NCBI RefSeq assembly: GCF_014700075.1
Contig: NZ_JACXBU010000003.1
Location: 372,001-436,000 of the forward strand
Reading direction: 5' to 3'
DNA length: 64,000 bases
Origin: Pseudomonas sp. JM0905a
GTDB lineage: Bacteria; Pseudomonadota; Gammaproteobacteria; Pseudomonadales; Pseudomonadaceae
In this document: in pieces, positions 36,755-46,040 of the stretch
Layout: each line of letters starts with the position of its first letter
Numbering within the stretch: position 1 is the stretch's first letter
Program-made: the position numbers and the translations under genes
The notes under the pieces: generated by a model
What the model was told of the DNA's origin: nothing
What the model saw: the letters and a program-made list of their open reading frames with translations, nothing else
The model's database searches: none

Positions 36755-39061
36755 CTACTCTCGTCGTAGTGCAGGATCGTCCGGGTTCTGCTGCTCCAGT
36801 TCCGCCAGCAGCGCCTGGACCTTCTGGATCTGGCCGGCTTCGCGCCAGTAGTTGATCAGAGCCAGGCGCGCCTCGCGGTTGGCGGCGTCGCGTTCCAGCA
36901 ATTCCTCCAGTCGATGGCAGGCCGTCTCCAACTGGCCGCTGTCGTGCAGGGCCACGGCGTAGACGTAGTCGTACTGGCTGTTCTGCGGCTCCAGGCGGAC
37001 GGCTTCGGCAAAGGCCTTGAGCGCCGCCGGCAGATCGCCCTTGCGCACCAGCATCAGCCCGTTGGCATGTTGCAGCAGGGCGGACTGGGGATGTTCCTTG
37101 AGACCCCGGTCGAGCAGGGCTCGGCCTTCCTCCCAGCGGAAGTTGCCATCCAGCCATTGCACCAGGGCGACCAGGGCCGGCAGGAATTCCGGATCGCGCT
37201 GCAGCGCCGTGCGCAGGCGCGACTCCACGGCGTCGCTGCGCCCGTTGGCTTGATAGAGCATTGCCAGATTGAGGTTGGCCTCGGCGCGCTCCTGCAGGTT
37301 GAGCTGCGCGGCCTCGTATTCGGCGATGGCCTTGTCCCAGGCTTTCTCGTAATTGCCCAGGCCAGTGACGCGCAGCCCCAGCAGCTCATAGGCGGCGGTG
37401 ATGCGTACACCACGCACCGGGTCGGTGAGCAGTGGTGCCAGCAGATTGCGGCGCTGCTCCGGCGGCACCAGGGCCGCAACCGCACGGACCGCGGCCAGGC
37501 GCACTTGCGGTGCGGGGTGCGTCAGGTCCCGTGCGGCGGCCTTGAGCGCCCGTTCGCTGGGATAGACCGGCAGTTCCGCCAGCAGGGTGGCGCGGCGAAT
37601 GGCCGGCAGCTCGCGGACTTCCAGTTGCTGGTAGAGCGCCCGGGAGGCACCCGGCCGGCCATTGCGAATCAGCCACAGGCTTTCGTCATAGCGGGCCGTG
37701 TCGGCCTTGGCTTCGCTGTACCAGAGGCGGAACTGCTCGGCGACCGTTTCGCCCGGCCGGTCGCGGTGGCAGCCGAGGCAGGCATCCGAGGTACCCAGGC
37801 GCAGGGCACGCGCCGGGTTGGGCAGGGTGAAGCCATGGTCGTGGCGATAGTCGTTGACCATGAAGAACTTGCCCGGCATGTGGCAATCCACGCATTGCGA
37901 GCCGGCCTGTCCCTGGGCGTGATGATGATGCTCGGGGCTGTCGTAGTTCTTCGCCTTCAGCCCCTTGTCGTCGATCCCCGCGATGTCGGTCTTGCCAGAC
38001 GGGTTGTGGCACTGCAGGCAGAGGCCGTTGCCCGTCACCTTGAGCGCCGTGCTGTGCGGGTTGTGGCAGGTGCTGCAACGCAGGCCCTTGGCGAACATCC
38101 GGCTCTGGGCGAAGGATCCGTACTCGAACACCTCGTCCTTGATCTTGCCGTCCAGTTCATTGAGTTCACGGGTCAGCGCGCTGGGCAGGTAGTCGTCCAT
38201 CAGGCGGCTTTCCTGGTGGTAGCCGTCGTCCAGTGGTGCGCGGCGCGAATGACAGCGGGCGCAGGTTTCCACGGCCTTGATCTTGTTGGTGCGGCCAAGG
38301 TCGATGGCGAAGCCGGCGTTCGCCGCATCGAGCTTCTTCGCCGCCCAGTCGAGATGGCGGGAGGCTGGGCCATGGCAGGCCTGGCAGCCGACACCCAGGC
38401 TGTTCCACTGGCTGGAGAAGCGATCAGCGGTCGGGTCGTAGTTACGTTTGAAGCCTGTGGTGTGGCATTCCACGCACATGAAGTTGGCGTTCTGCTGTGG
38501 GCGGCTCCAGTGCAGGGGATTCCGGAAGTCCACGCCCTGTCCGGGATAGAGGTGGAACCAGGCGCGTTTGTCCACGTCCCAGGCCACGCCCAGGGCCTGC
38601 AGGCGTCCGCCCGGAATCTCGATCAGGTACTGCTGCAGCGGCGCGACGCCGAAGGCGTAGGCAACGCGAAAATCGGCAGGCTTGCCGTCGGCGCCGGGGG
38701 TATTGACCCAGAAGCCACCGTCCTTGCGGAAGAAGCGGGTGGTTTCGCCTTCGCCCTGGAAGGTGACGTCATTGAAGTCGCCCAGCACACTGGTGTCGGC
38801 GGCTTCCTGCATCGCCAGCTGGTGGTGGCTGCCCCGCCAGTCGTTCGCCTGCTGGGCATGGCAACCGGAGCACTGGCCTTCGTCCACCATGCTCGCGGGC
38901 TGGATGCCGGCCTGGGTCAGGACCTTGCCCGGCAGCGCACCGCTGCCGCCCTTGAGGTACAGCCAGGTGCCCAGTCCGATCAACAGCAGCAGGGCTGCCA
39001 GGACCGGATAGACAGGGCGCCGGACAGGCTTGGGCGGGGCGATCTTGTGGTGCTTCGACAT
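36755..39061 (-). CDS. Membrane-anchored octaheme cytochrome c with C-terminal HEAT/TPR region
   Basis: 768 residues. One N-terminal membrane anchor (about 18-36) and then a periplasmic multiheme domain with eight CXXCH sites starting at Cys64, 196, 226, 267, 329, 348, 390 and 428, related to cytochrome c554/doubled-CXXCH proteins. From about 480 the protein changes to helical repeats: HEAT-like (APQVRLAAVRAVAAL) and then several TPR units (AEANLNLAMLYQANGRSDAVESRL onward) to the C-terminus. The fusion suggests an electron-transfer module with a protein-docking arm. The reductase partner is not visible; no nitrite or hydroxylamine reductase genes lie nearby. Covalent heme attachment by the Ccm system is assumed. 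Confidence 0.88.
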   Translation of the reverse strand: MSKHHKIAPPKPVRRPVYPVLAALLLLIGLGTWLYLKGGSGALPGKVLTQAGIQPASMVDEGQCSGCHAQQANDWRGSHHQLAMQEAADTSVLGDFNDVTFQGEGETTRFFRKDGGFWVNTPGADGKPADFRVAYAFGVAPLQQYLIEIPGGRLQALGVAWDVDKRAWFHLYPGQGVDFRNPLHWSRPQQNANFMCVECHTTGFKRNYDPTADRFSSQWNSLGVGCQACHGPASRHLDWAAKKLDAANAGFAIDLGRTNKIKAVETCARCHSRRAPLDDGYHQESRLMDDYLPSALTRELNELDGKIKDEVFEYGSFAQSRMFAKGLRCSTCHNPHSTALKVTGNGLCLQCHNPSGKTDIAGIDDKGLKAKNYDSPEHHHHAQGQAGSQCVDCHMPGKFFMVNDYRHDHGFTLPNPARALRLGTSDACLGCHRDRPGETVAEQFRLWYSEAKADTARYDESLWLIRNGRPGASRALYQQLEVRELPAIRRATLLAELPVYPSERALKAAARDLTHPAPQVRLAAVRAVAALVPPEQRRNLLAPLLTDPVRGVRITAAYELLGLRVTGLGNYEKAWDKAIAEYEAAQLNLQERAEANLNLAMLYQANGRSDAVESRLRTALQRDPEFLPALVALVQWLDGNFRWEEGRALLDRGLKEHPQSALLQHANGLMLVRKGDLPAALKAFAEAVRLEPQNSQYDYVYAVALHDSGQLETACHRLEELLERDAANREARLALINYWREAGQIQKVQALLAELEQQNPDDPALRRE

Positions 39062-39152
39062 GCAGACATCCGCTGTACAGGCAAGCGTGCTTCACGGGCG
39101 TGCAGGTTCGATGAATGCCCCGGAGGCCGTCAAGGCTGCATGTCGATCCCGC

Positions 39153-39554
39153 TCAGCGATAGCGGATGATGATGCCTTTCAGCTTGCGCCCTTCGATGGT
39201 CTCCACATCCCGCGCCCAGAGTGGCCCGCTGACGTAGGCGGAAACCGGCTGGATACGGTCGTACACCACCACCACGGCATTGCCGCCGATCTTCGCCGCT
39301 TCCTCGCGCAGCTTCTGCTCGATGTCGGTAACCGGAGGCGGTGGCTCGGTGCTGGCGTCCACGACCACCTCGCCGAGGCGGTCGTGGGGGCGCATGGGCT
39401 CCCGGCGCAGCACTTCGACGCCGGCCGGGTTGGTGGGCGCTGCGTGGGGCACGCCGACGTATTCGGTGGTCTGCGCGTCGATGTTCGCGCAGGCGGCAAG
39501 CAACAGCAGGACGCCCGCCGCGAGCAGCGGACGCAGGTGCTGGGTGACTGACAT
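39153..39554 (-). CDS. Conserved lipoprotein, function unknown
   Basis: 133 residues. Signal peptide with lipobox LAAC (lipidated Cys22) followed by AN rather than D, favouring outer-membrane sorting. The mature domain (EVVVDASTEPPPPVTDIEQKLREEAAKIGGNAVVVVYDRI) resembles small heavy-metal-binding-like YbjQ or BON-type lipoprotein folds in pattern, but no firm family is recognised. It sits between the octaheme gene and the nfeD-SPFH operon. Confidence 0.8.
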   Translation of the reverse strand: MSVTQHLRPLLAAGVLLLLAACANIDAQTTEYVGVPHAAPTNPAGVEVLRREPMRPHDRLGEVVVDASTEPPPPVTDIEQKLREEAAKIGGNAVVVVYDRIQPVSAYVSGPLWARDVETIEGRKLKGIIIRYR

Positions 39555-39614
39555 TTCGCTACTCCCTTCGCCATTGCCAGGTTCGGCTATGCAAGCCTAG
39601 CTGGCGATGGCGGG

Positions 39615-39631
39615 CCTGCCCGTCGGGCAGG
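39615..39631 (-). terminator. Hairpin after nfeD-like gene
   Basis: CCTGCCC pairs with GGGCAGG over a 3-base loop, seven bases beyond the nfeD stop. Short but GC-rich; probable operon end. Confidence 0.55.
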
Positions 39632-39637
39632 CGGGGA

Positions 39638-40084
39638 TCAGACAGGTTCTACCCGGAGCAGCACGCCATCCTGGCCGACGACCCGGACCTGGCTGCCGGC
39701 AGGCAGGTCGGGACCGGACACCAGCCAGACGGAATCGCCGGCGCGGATCTTGCCGCGACCGCCGCTGATGGCTTCATGCAGGGCGAACTGGCGGCCGATG
39801 AATTCCTGGCCGCGCTGGTTCAGGCCGGGCTGCTCGGAGACCTTTCCGGCGCTGCGCTGGCGGCGCCACCAGTACACGGCGGTGAGAATCGACAGCACGC
39901 CGAAGAGCAGGAACTGGATAGCCCAGTGCAGTTCCGGGGCGATGAAGGTGATCACCCCGACGCAGGCTGCGGCTACGCCTATCCACAGCAGGTAGCCGCC
40001 GGCGCCGAAGACTTCGAGGATCAGCAGCAGGGTACCGAGGGCCAACCAGTCCCAGTAGGTCAGGTGCTGAAGGTAGTTCCACAT
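39638..40084 (-). CDS. NfeD-family membrane protein
   Basis: 148 residues. Two or three transmembrane helices in the first 75 residues (WDWLALGTLLLILEVFGAGG; IQFLLFGVLSILTAVYW), then a soluble OB-fold NfeD domain with GQEFIGRQFALHEAISGGRGKIRAGDSVW. The four-base gap from the SPFH gene shows an operon; NfeD proteins are standard partners of SPFH/stomatin proteins in membrane microdomain quality control. ATG 40084 is chosen because AAGGG precedes it; the frame runs further upstream inside the SPFH gene. Confidence 0.93.
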   Translation of the reverse strand: MWNYLQHLTYWDWLALGTLLLILEVFGAGGYLLWIGVAAACVGVITFIAPELHWAIQFLLFGVLSILTAVYWWRRQRSAGKVSEQPGLNQRGQEFIGRQFALHEAISGGRGKIRAGDSVWLVSGPDLPAGSQVRVVGQDGVLLRVEPV

Positions 40085-40088
40085 CGTT

Positions 40089-41009
40089 TCAACCCTTCTT
40101 GCCGTCGAAGGTGGCACGGACGATTTCGCCAATGCCGCCCACGGCGCCAATCACCTGGCTGGCTTCCAGGGGCATCAGCACCACCTTGCTGTTGTTGGCG
40201 CTGGCCAGCTTGCCCAGCGCGTCCACGTATTTCTGCGCGACGAAGTAGTTCACCGCTTGCACATTGCCGTGGGCGATGGCCTCGGACACCACGCGGGTCG
40301 CTTCGGCTTCGGCCTGGGCAGCACGCTCACGGGCTTCGGCTTCGAGGAAGGCGGCGGTACGCTCACCTTCGGCCTTGAGGATCTGCGCCTGCTTCTCGCC
40401 CTCGGCCGTGAGGATTTCAGCCTGGCGCCGGCCTTCGGCTTCGAGGACCTGGGCGCGCTTCAGGCGCTCGGCTTTCATCTGGCTCGCCATGGCTTCCACC
40501 AGGTCGACCGGTGGGGTGATGTCCTTGATCTCGATACGGGTGACCTTGATGCCCCAGGGCGCGGTAGCTTCATCCACGGTGCGCAGCAGGCGCTCGTTGA
40601 TCGCATCGCGCTGGCTGAGCATGGCGTCCAGCTCCATGGAGCCGAGCACGGTGCGAATGTTGGTCATCACCAGGTTGCGGATGGCGTGCTCCAGGTCGTT
40701 GACCTCGTAGGCCGCCTGGGCGGTGTTGATCACCTGGAAGAAGCACACGGCATCGATGGTGACGATGGCGTTGTCGGCGCTAATGGCTTCCTGCGGGGGA
40801 ATGTCCAGCACGCTTTCCATGACGTTGATCTTGCGGCCGATGCGGTCCATCACCGGCACGATGATGTTGAGGCCCGGCTTGAGCGTATTGGTGTAGCGGC
40901 CGAAGCGCTCTACCGTCCACTCGAAGCCTTGCGGCACGACCTTGAAGCCCATGAAGACGATGGCGATCGCCAGGGCGACGAAGAGGATGACGACACTGCC
41001 GATTTCCAT
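40089..41009 (-). CDS. SPFH/Band 7 stomatin-like protein (QmcA type)
   Basis: 306 residues. An N-terminal membrane anchor ([17 protein letters not shown]), then the SPFH domain ([34 protein letters not shown]) and a long alanine/glutamate coiled coil ([28 protein letters not shown]...). Such proteins form large ring assemblies with membrane proteases. AAGGAG lies nine bases before ATG 41009. Paired with the downstream NfeD gene. Confidence 0.95.
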   Translation of the reverse strand: MEIGSVVILFVALAIAIVFMGFKVVPQGFEWTVERFGRYTNTLKPGLNIIVPVMDRIGRKINVMESVLDIPPQEAISADNAIVTIDAVCFFQVINTAQAAYEVNDLEHAIRNLVMTNIRTVLGSMELDAMLSQRDAINERLLRTVDEATAPWGIKVTRIEIKDITPPVDLVEAMASQMKAERLKRAQVLEAEGRRQAEILTAEGEKQAQILKAEGERTAAFLEAEARERAAQAEAEATRVVSEAIAHGNVQAVNYFVAQKYVDALGKLASANNSKVVLMPLEASQVIGAVGGIGEIVRATFDGKKG

Positions 41010-41076
41010 GGGATGTGCTCCTTTTGCTGGCTGTATCTCGGTGACTGGGGCCCCTCCGCCCCAGCCGCCAAGCATT

Positions 41077-42861
41077 TCATTTCTGCTCGCTTTGTGGCGT
41101 GACCCGCAGCACTTCTTCGATGGTCGTCAGGCCCGAGGCGACCTTTTGCGCGCCGGACAGGCGCAGGCTGCGCATGCCTTCCTTGAACGCTGCGCGGCGC
41201 AGGGCGATGAGATCGGTATCGGCGGTGATCAGCGGCTTGATGCCGTCGGACAGCAGCATGATCTCGTACACCCCGGCGCGGCCCCGGTAGCCGGTATCAC
41301 GACATTCCAGACAGCCAACGGCGCGATGGGCGCCGGTGGGCAGCGGTGCGCTCCAGGGTTTGGTCAGACCGGCCCAGTCGTCCTCGCGCAACTCCATCGG
41401 CGCCTTGCAGTGCGGGCACAGGGTGCGCACCAGGCGCTGGGCCATGACCCCGAGCAGGGTGGCGCGCAGCAGGTAATAGGGCACGCCCAGTTCCAGCAGG
41501 CGGGTAATGGCGCTGGGGGCGTCGTTGGTGTGCAGGGTGGAGAGCACCAGGTGGCCGGTCAGCGCGGCCTGGATGGCCATTTCGGCGGTTTCCAGGTCGC
41601 GGATCTCGCCGACCATGATGATGTCCGGGTCCTGGCGCATCAGGGCGCGCACGCCGCTGGCGAAGGTCAGGTCGATATTGTGCTGCACCTGCATCTGGTT
41701 GAAGGCGCCCTCGATCATCTCGATGGGGTCTTCGATGGTGCAGACATTCACCTCGCTGGTGGCCAGCTGCTTGAGCGTGGTGTAAAGCGTCGTGGTCTTG
41801 CCCGAGCCGGTGGGGCCAGTGACCAGGATGATGCCGTTGGGCTGGTTGGTCATGCTCTGCCAGCGGCGCAGGTCGTCCTGGGAGAAGCCGAGTTGGTCGA
41901 AGCTCTTCAGCAGCACTTCGGGGTCGAAGATCCGCATTACCATCTTCTCGCCAAAGGCGGTGGGCAGCGTCGACAGGCGCAGCTCCACTTCGCCACCGTC
42001 CGGGGTCTTGGTCTTGACCCTGCCGTCCTGGGGCTTGCGCTTCTCCGCCACGTTCATCCGCCCGAGGCTCTTCAGGCGGCTGACCACCGCCATGGTGACC
42101 TGCGGCGGGAACTGATAGACGGTGTGCAGCACGCCGTCGATGCGGAAACGCACGGTGCCCTGCTCGCGACGCGGTTCGATATGGATGTCGCTGGCGCGTT
42201 GCTGGTAGGCGTACTGGAACAGCCAGTCGACGATGTTGACGATATGCGCGTCGTTGGCGTCCGGCTCCTGCTCGTTGGAGCCGAGCTTGAGCAGCTGCTC
42301 GAAGTTGCCGACGCCGCTGATCTTCTGGTCCACCGCACTGGCGCCGCTGACCGACTTGGCCAGGCGATAGAACTCCAGGGTGAACTTCTGGATGTCCCCC
42401 GGGTTGGCCACCACACGCTTGATGGGGCGCTTGAGCACGTGGGTGAGGTTGCTTTCCCAGCTCTGAACGAAGGGCTGGGCGCTGGCGATGGTCACCGCCT
42501 CGCTATCAACGGCCACGGCGAGGATCTTGTGGCGCTGGGCGAAGGCGTAGGACATCAACGGGGTGATGGCGGCAACGTCGATCTTCAGCGGGTCGATGCG
42601 CAGGTAGGGCTGGCCTGCAAGTTCGGCCAGCCAGTGGCTGAGGGTTTCCAGGTCCAGCTTCTTGCCGGGACGCTTGAGGTCGTCCACCTGCTGGCTGGCA
42701 AGAAACTCCAGGGGATGCTGCTGGTTGTTCACCGCGCTACGGCGAATGGCCAGGCAGTGTTCGGCCTGGTCCTGGCTCAGGCGGCCCTGGGCCACCAGTT
42801 CGCGCATCAGGTCGTTGAGGTCCAGCCAACGATCCTGGGCGGGTGAGGCAAAGGCGGACAT
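41077..42861 (-). CDS. GspE/PilB-family secretion or pilus ATPase, orphan
   Basis: 594 residues. N-terminal GspE_N-like domain, then the ATPase: Walker A GPTGSGKT (349-356), Asp box near [11 protein letters not shown] (376), Walker B DIIMVGE (413-419), His box STLHTNDA (441-448), and a zinc knuckle of four cysteines (482, 485, 517, 520). It would power a type II secretion or type IV pilus-like machine at the inner membrane. No inner-membrane platform, secretin or pilin genes are next to it. It matches the position of PAO1 PA5210. Confidence 0.92.
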   Translation of the reverse strand: MSAFASPAQDRWLDLNDLMRELVAQGRLSQDQAEHCLAIRRSAVNNQQHPLEFLASQQVDDLKRPGKKLDLETLSHWLAELAGQPYLRIDPLKIDVAAITPLMSYAFAQRHKILAVAVDSEAVTIASAQPFVQSWESNLTHVLKRPIKRVVANPGDIQKFTLEFYRLAKSVSGASAVDQKISGVGNFEQLLKLGSNEQEPDANDAHIVNIVDWLFQYAYQQRASDIHIEPRREQGTVRFRIDGVLHTVYQFPPQVTMAVVSRLKSLGRMNVAEKRKPQDGRVKTKTPDGGEVELRLSTLPTAFGEKMVMRIFDPEVLLKSFDQLGFSQDDLRRWQSMTNQPNGIILVTGPTGSGKTTTLYTTLKQLATSEVNVCTIEDPIEMIEGAFNQMQVQHNIDLTFASGVRALMRQDPDIIMVGEIRDLETAEMAIQAALTGHLVLSTLHTNDAPSAITRLLELGVPYYLLRATLLGVMAQRLVRTLCPHCKAPMELREDDWAGLTKPWSAPLPTGAHRAVGCLECRDTGYRGRAGVYEIMLLSDGIKPLITADTDLIALRRAAFKEGMRSLRLSGAQKVASGLTTIEEVLRVTPQSEQK

Positions 42862-42964
42862 GCATGCTCCTCGGTCACGCTGCTCAGTCTGGAAGAGTAG
42901 TCAATCGCTCTTCTCGCGGGACGGCAAGCATGCCCGAATCGCAGGTTTTCGACTAAGTGCTGGA

Positions 42965-43279
42965 TCAAGGAACGGCAGCGTTTTCCAGCTCCACCGAGAA
43001 CACGCTGACCAGCGAACGCATCTTCTGCGCGATGACTTCTGCCCGGTGCGGCGTCAGCCCCGGCTGGCGCAATTGCACCAGCAAGTTGTCGCCGAGCCGG
43101 TTCACTTCCAGCCAGTGCGGCACCAGTTGCAGCTGGGAGAAGAAAGCGAGCAGGCGACCGAGGATGTCCGCTTCCGCCTCGGCAATGATGGCGAACTGCA
43201 TCTCGCGGGCCTGAAACTGGGTGGCGCGTGGGTGCCAGTGGTCTTCGCGGGTGGCGGGAGCGGTCTGCAGGCTGAGCAT
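42965..43279 (-). CDS. Small ACT-like domain protein beside an Lrp regulator
   Basis: 104 residues. From about residue 26 the pattern is beta-alpha-beta-beta-alpha-beta (EMQFAIIAEAEADILGRLLAFFSQLQLVPHWLEV...LLVQLRQPGLTPHRAEVIAQKMRSLVSVFSVELE), resembling ACT domains such as the acetolactate synthase small subunit IlvM. Catalytic function is not implied; it may sense an amino acid. ATG 43279 has GAGG about eight bases upstream. It is divergent from an Lrp/AsnC regulator 126 bases away, which probably controls it. Confidence 0.75.
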   Translation of the reverse strand: MLSLQTAPATREDHWHPRATQFQAREMQFAIIAEAEADILGRLLAFFSQLQLVPHWLEVNRLGDNLLVQLRQPGLTPHRAEVIAQKMRSLVSVFSVELENAAVP

Positions 43280-43405
43280 GGGAGATTCCTCGGTTTGGAC
43301 GCCGATAGTTTTCCAGCCTGGAGCGGGATTTTTCTGCCTTAATTGCGCTGATGGGCGGATTCTTTGGATAGACTTTCCTGAAATTGATCGGAGTCTGGAA
43401 TTTTT

Positions 43406-43873
43406 ATGTCCGTCATCCTGGATAGCTTCGACAAACGCATTCTCGACCTGCTTCAGGAGGATGCGAGCCTGTCCACCGCCGAAATCGCCGAACGGGTGGG
43501 GCTGTCCCAATCGCCCTGCTGGCGGCGCATCCAGCGCCTGAAGGACGAGGGCGTGATCCGCCGCCAGGTCACCCTGCTGGACCGGCGCAAGGTGGGCCTC
43601 AATGCGCAGATCTTCGCCCAAGTGAAACTCAACGCCCACGGGCGCTCCAACCTCACCGAGTTCGCCGAGGCCATGCGCCAGTTTCCCGAGGTGCTGGAGT
43701 GCCATGTGCTGATGGGCGCGGTGGATTTCATGCTGCGCATCGTTACCCGGGACATCGAGGCCTACGAGCGCTTCTTCTTCGAGAAGTTGTCGCTGGTGCC
43801 GGGGATACAGGAGGTGAACTCCATCGTCGCGCTGTCGGAGATCAAGTCCACGACCAGCCTGCATATCGAGTAG
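43406..43873 (+). CDS. Lrp/AsnC-family transcriptional regulator
   Basis: 155 residues. N-terminal helix-turn-helix (DSFDKRILDLLQEDASLSTAEIAERVGLSQSPCWRRIQRL), then the RAM/ACT ligand domain (AQVKLNAHG...VLECHVLMGAVDFMLRIVTRDIEAYERFF). Such proteins respond to amino acids and commonly control a divergent neighbour, here the ACT-like gene. A structured repeat begins seven bases after its stop. Confidence 0.94.
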   Translation: MSVILDSFDKRILDLLQEDASLSTAEIAERVGLSQSPCWRRIQRLKDEGVIRRQVTLLDRRKVGLNAQIFAQVKLNAHGRSNLTEFAEAMRQFPEVLECHVLMGAVDFMLRIVTRDIEAYERFFFEKLSLVPGIQEVNSIVALSEIKSTTSLHIE

Positions 43874-43879
43874 AGCCTC

Positions 43880-43980
43880 TGTAGGGGCGATTTCAATCGC
43901 CAAGGGCAGTGCAGCTGCCCATCCAGCTCACCAGAATTGGCGGACCTTTGGCCCGCTTGGCGAATGAATTCGCCCCTACA
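43880..43980. repeat. 101-bp structured intergenic repeat, copy A
   Basis: Bounded by TGTAGGGGCGA and its complement TTCGCCCCTACA. Inside are hairpins GGCGATT/AATCGCC, GGGCAG/CTGCCC and GGCGAA/TTCGCC. It is the reverse-oriented homologue of the element at 60882-60979. REPIN/BIME-like. Its right end lies inside the downstream DUF502 gene, supplying the stop codon. Confidence 0.85.
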
Positions 43981-44653
43981 CGAGAGCTTCAGGAGGCTTT
44001 GGCTCCTTCGCCAGCTTCCCGGCCTGGTGCGGCGGCGTAAGGCCCATGGACAAGTAGATGCTGGTCAGCCCCTCCACGCCCATCTCCGCCGGGCGGACCC
44101 ACTCCACCGGTACGTAGATCAGCCCGCCGCCCACCGGAATGGGCGCGGTGGGGACGAGGATGGCGCAGTAGGGACGGCCGTCCAGTTCGAAGGTTTCCGG
44201 GTTCGGGCGCAGGGCCAGGACGGCGGCGCCTTCACCGCCGAAGATGCACCAGACCGGGCTCATGGCAGCGATGTCGGCGTTCTGGCTGCGGTCCAGCAGG
44301 CCGACGAAGCGGTCAGCCAGGCCGTACAGGCTACCGATCAGCGGTGCGCGGCGCAGGGTCATGTCCAGCAGCCAGACCAGCGGCCGGCGCAGGCCGAGCT
44401 GCACGGCCAGGCCCAGGGGGTACAGGCTGCCCAGCAGCACCAGGGTGCCCACCAGATAGGCCAGCACCGGGTTGCTCGCAAAGGGCTGGCCGAGGGCGCC
44501 GAGGAGCTGGCCGATCACTGTGGACGGCCCCACCAGCCTGTTCAGCAGGCTCACCAGCCAGGCCAGCAGGGCCAGAGTCAGCACCAGTGGCAACAGGGCC
44601 AGCAGGCCGGTGAGCCAGGTGGTGACCACGGAGCGGAAGCTTTGCTTGAGCAT
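43976..44653 (-). CDS. DUF502 family inner-membrane protein
   Basis: 225 residues. Two transmembrane segments near the N-terminus (TGLLALLPLVLTLALLAWLVSLL; VLAYLVGTLVLLGSLYPLGL), then a soluble domain with PLIGSLYGLADRFV, FGGEGAAVLALRPNPETFELDGRPYCAILVPTAPIPVGGGLIYVP, typical of DUF502. Function unknown. The last codons and stop (TAG within TGTAGGGG) come from the end of the 101-bp repeat, so the C-terminus was probably reshaped when the repeat landed there. Confidence 0.9.
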   Translation of the reverse strand: MLKQSFRSVVTTWLTGLLALLPLVLTLALLAWLVSLLNRLVGPSTVIGQLLGALGQPFASNPVLAYLVGTLVLLGSLYPLGLAVQLGLRRPLVWLLDMTLRRAPLIGSLYGLADRFVGLLDRSQNADIAAMSPVWCIFGGEGAAVLALRPNPETFELDGRPYCAILVPTAPIPVGGGLIYVPVEWVRPAEMGVEGLTSIYLSMGLTPPHQAGKLAKEPKPPEALV

Positions 44654-44675
44654 GGCGGGTTCCCGGGCCGGTGCC

Positions 44676-46040
44676 TTACCTGGTCAGTGCCTTCCAGCTG
44701 CGCAGGCTGATCAGGGCCTGGGCCTGCTCGCTGCGGGCTGCCAGCACTTCCGCGTCCAGCGGCTGCGCGGCCAGTTCGGCGAACTTGGACAGCTCACCGT
44801 AGGCGCGGTCCACTTCCGGCACTTCCAGCACCTGGCGCGCCAGGCGCAGCCAGACCAGCAGGCGCTCGATGCGCGGCAGCTGCTCGGACAGGTCCTCGGG
44901 CTGGCGCTTGTAGCGATCCAGCTTGAGGGCTTCGCCTTCCTCGGCGATCAGACGCGGCAGCCAGTTGCCCAGCACGGCCTTGCCCTGGCGGTTGCCGCGC
45001 TCATTGCGTTCGGCGGTCCAGGCGCGGGTCAGCAGCCAGCGGGACACATTGAGGGAGAACAGGCCCCAGCGGGTGTCGGCGAGTTCTTCGTCGAACTGCT
45101 GCGGTGCGGCGTGGCGCACGGCTTCGTTCAGCTCGCCGGCCTGCACGCGCGGACGCCAGTCGCCCAGCAGGGCGTCCAGGGTTTCGCGCAGGTCATGGCT
45201 GCTGGCGCGCGGGGCGGCCTGGCCGAGGCTGCCGATCAGGGCGCGCAGGTCGATGAGTTGCTGCAGCCAGTCCACCAGCAGCTTCCAGTGGCCGTTGAAG
45301 CGGTATTGCTCGGCCAGGCGCTGGCTGCTGCCCAGCAGGTGCCAGGCGAGGGCGGCGAAGGCGTCGTCCAGCGGCAGTTCGGCCGACAGGGCCGGCGCCG
45401 GCAGGCTGAGGTGGTAGCTGTTGGCATCATGGAGGCGATAGCCGCGCTCGGCCTTGCTGATGTCGCAGGGCATCAGCGGCAGATCGGCGGCGAGCTCGGC
45501 GGCCAGTTCCAGCAGGGCTTCGGGTTCGCCTTGGCGCAGTTCCAGTTCCAGTTCGCAGATGTCTTCTTCCAGCTTGCCGGCGATCACCTTGCCCTGGTCC
45601 AGGGCGGCCTCGATCACCACTTTGGCCTTGCCGCGGCCCCAGGCGATCTCGGCGCGGTCACGGTGGAAGTCGGTGGTGAAGATGGGCTTGAGCTGCTTCT
45701 TGTCCAGTTCAGCGAGGCTGGCGGGCCAGCAGTCGTCGGTGAGTTTCTTCGGGTCCAGCTTGGGCTTGTCCAAGTACCAGTCCCACTCATTGCGCTCGGA
45801 CAGCCCGGCCACGCTCTGGCCGCGGGTCTTGAGGGTCTGGATGAACTGCTCGCCGTCGCGGCGCAGGCGCAGGGCCACACGGGCCTGGGCCAGATCGCGG
45901 TCGGGCGTGTCGAAGTACTGGTTGAAGAGTTCGCGGCGTTCCCAGCCGGACTTGTTGCGCTTCTTCAGCAGCGGGTGGTCGCGCAGGGCTTCCAGGGTCT
46001 CGCGGCTGGCGCGAAGCTTGATTTCGGTCTCTTTGTTCAT
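44676..46040 (-). CDS. CYTH-CHAD protein, probable inorganic triphosphatase/polyphosphate-binding
   Basis: 454 residues. The N-terminal CYTH domain starts MNKETEIKLR with the ExExK metal/triphosphate motif and continues with NQYFDTPDRDL, ARVALRLRR. The C-terminal CHAD helices (from about 205) contain conserved basic residues (RALIGSLGQ, RLLVWLRLARQ) that bind polyphosphate. Members such as YgiF hydrolyse tripolyphosphate. ATG 46040 opens directly into the CYTH domain; the frame is open 13 codons further. Neighbours are DUF502 and argE. Confidence 0.92.
   Translation of the reverse strand: MNKETEIKLRASRETLEALRDHPLLKKRNKSGWERRELFNQYFDTPDRDLAQARVALRLRRDGEQFIQTLKTRGQSVAGLSERNEWDWYLDKPKLDPKKLTDDCWPASLAELDKKQLKPIFTTDFHRDRAEIAWGRGKAKVVIEAALDQGKVIAGKLEEDICELELELRQGEPEALLELAAELAADLPLMPCDISKAERGYRLHDANSYHLSLPAPALSAELPLDDAFAALAWHLLGSSQRLAEQYRFNGHWKLLVDWLQQLIDLRALIGSLGQAAPRASSHDLRETLDALLGDWRPRVQAGELNEAVRHAAPQQFDEELADTRWGLFSLNVSRWLLTRAWTAERNERGNRQGKAVLGNWLPRLIAEEGEALKLDRYKRQPEDLSEQLPRIERLLVWLRLARQVLEVPEVDRAYGELSKFAELAAQPLDAEVLAARSEQAQALISLRSWKALTR

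Noticed and set aside
36663-37157. Minus-strand proline/arginine-rich frame overlapping the octaheme gene end
   Set aside because: Low-complexity shadow of the TPR coding sequence in another frame.
40942-42846. 634-codon plus-strand frame opposite the GspE ATPase
   Set aside because: Antisense shadow; the minus strand has Walker A/B and zinc motifs.
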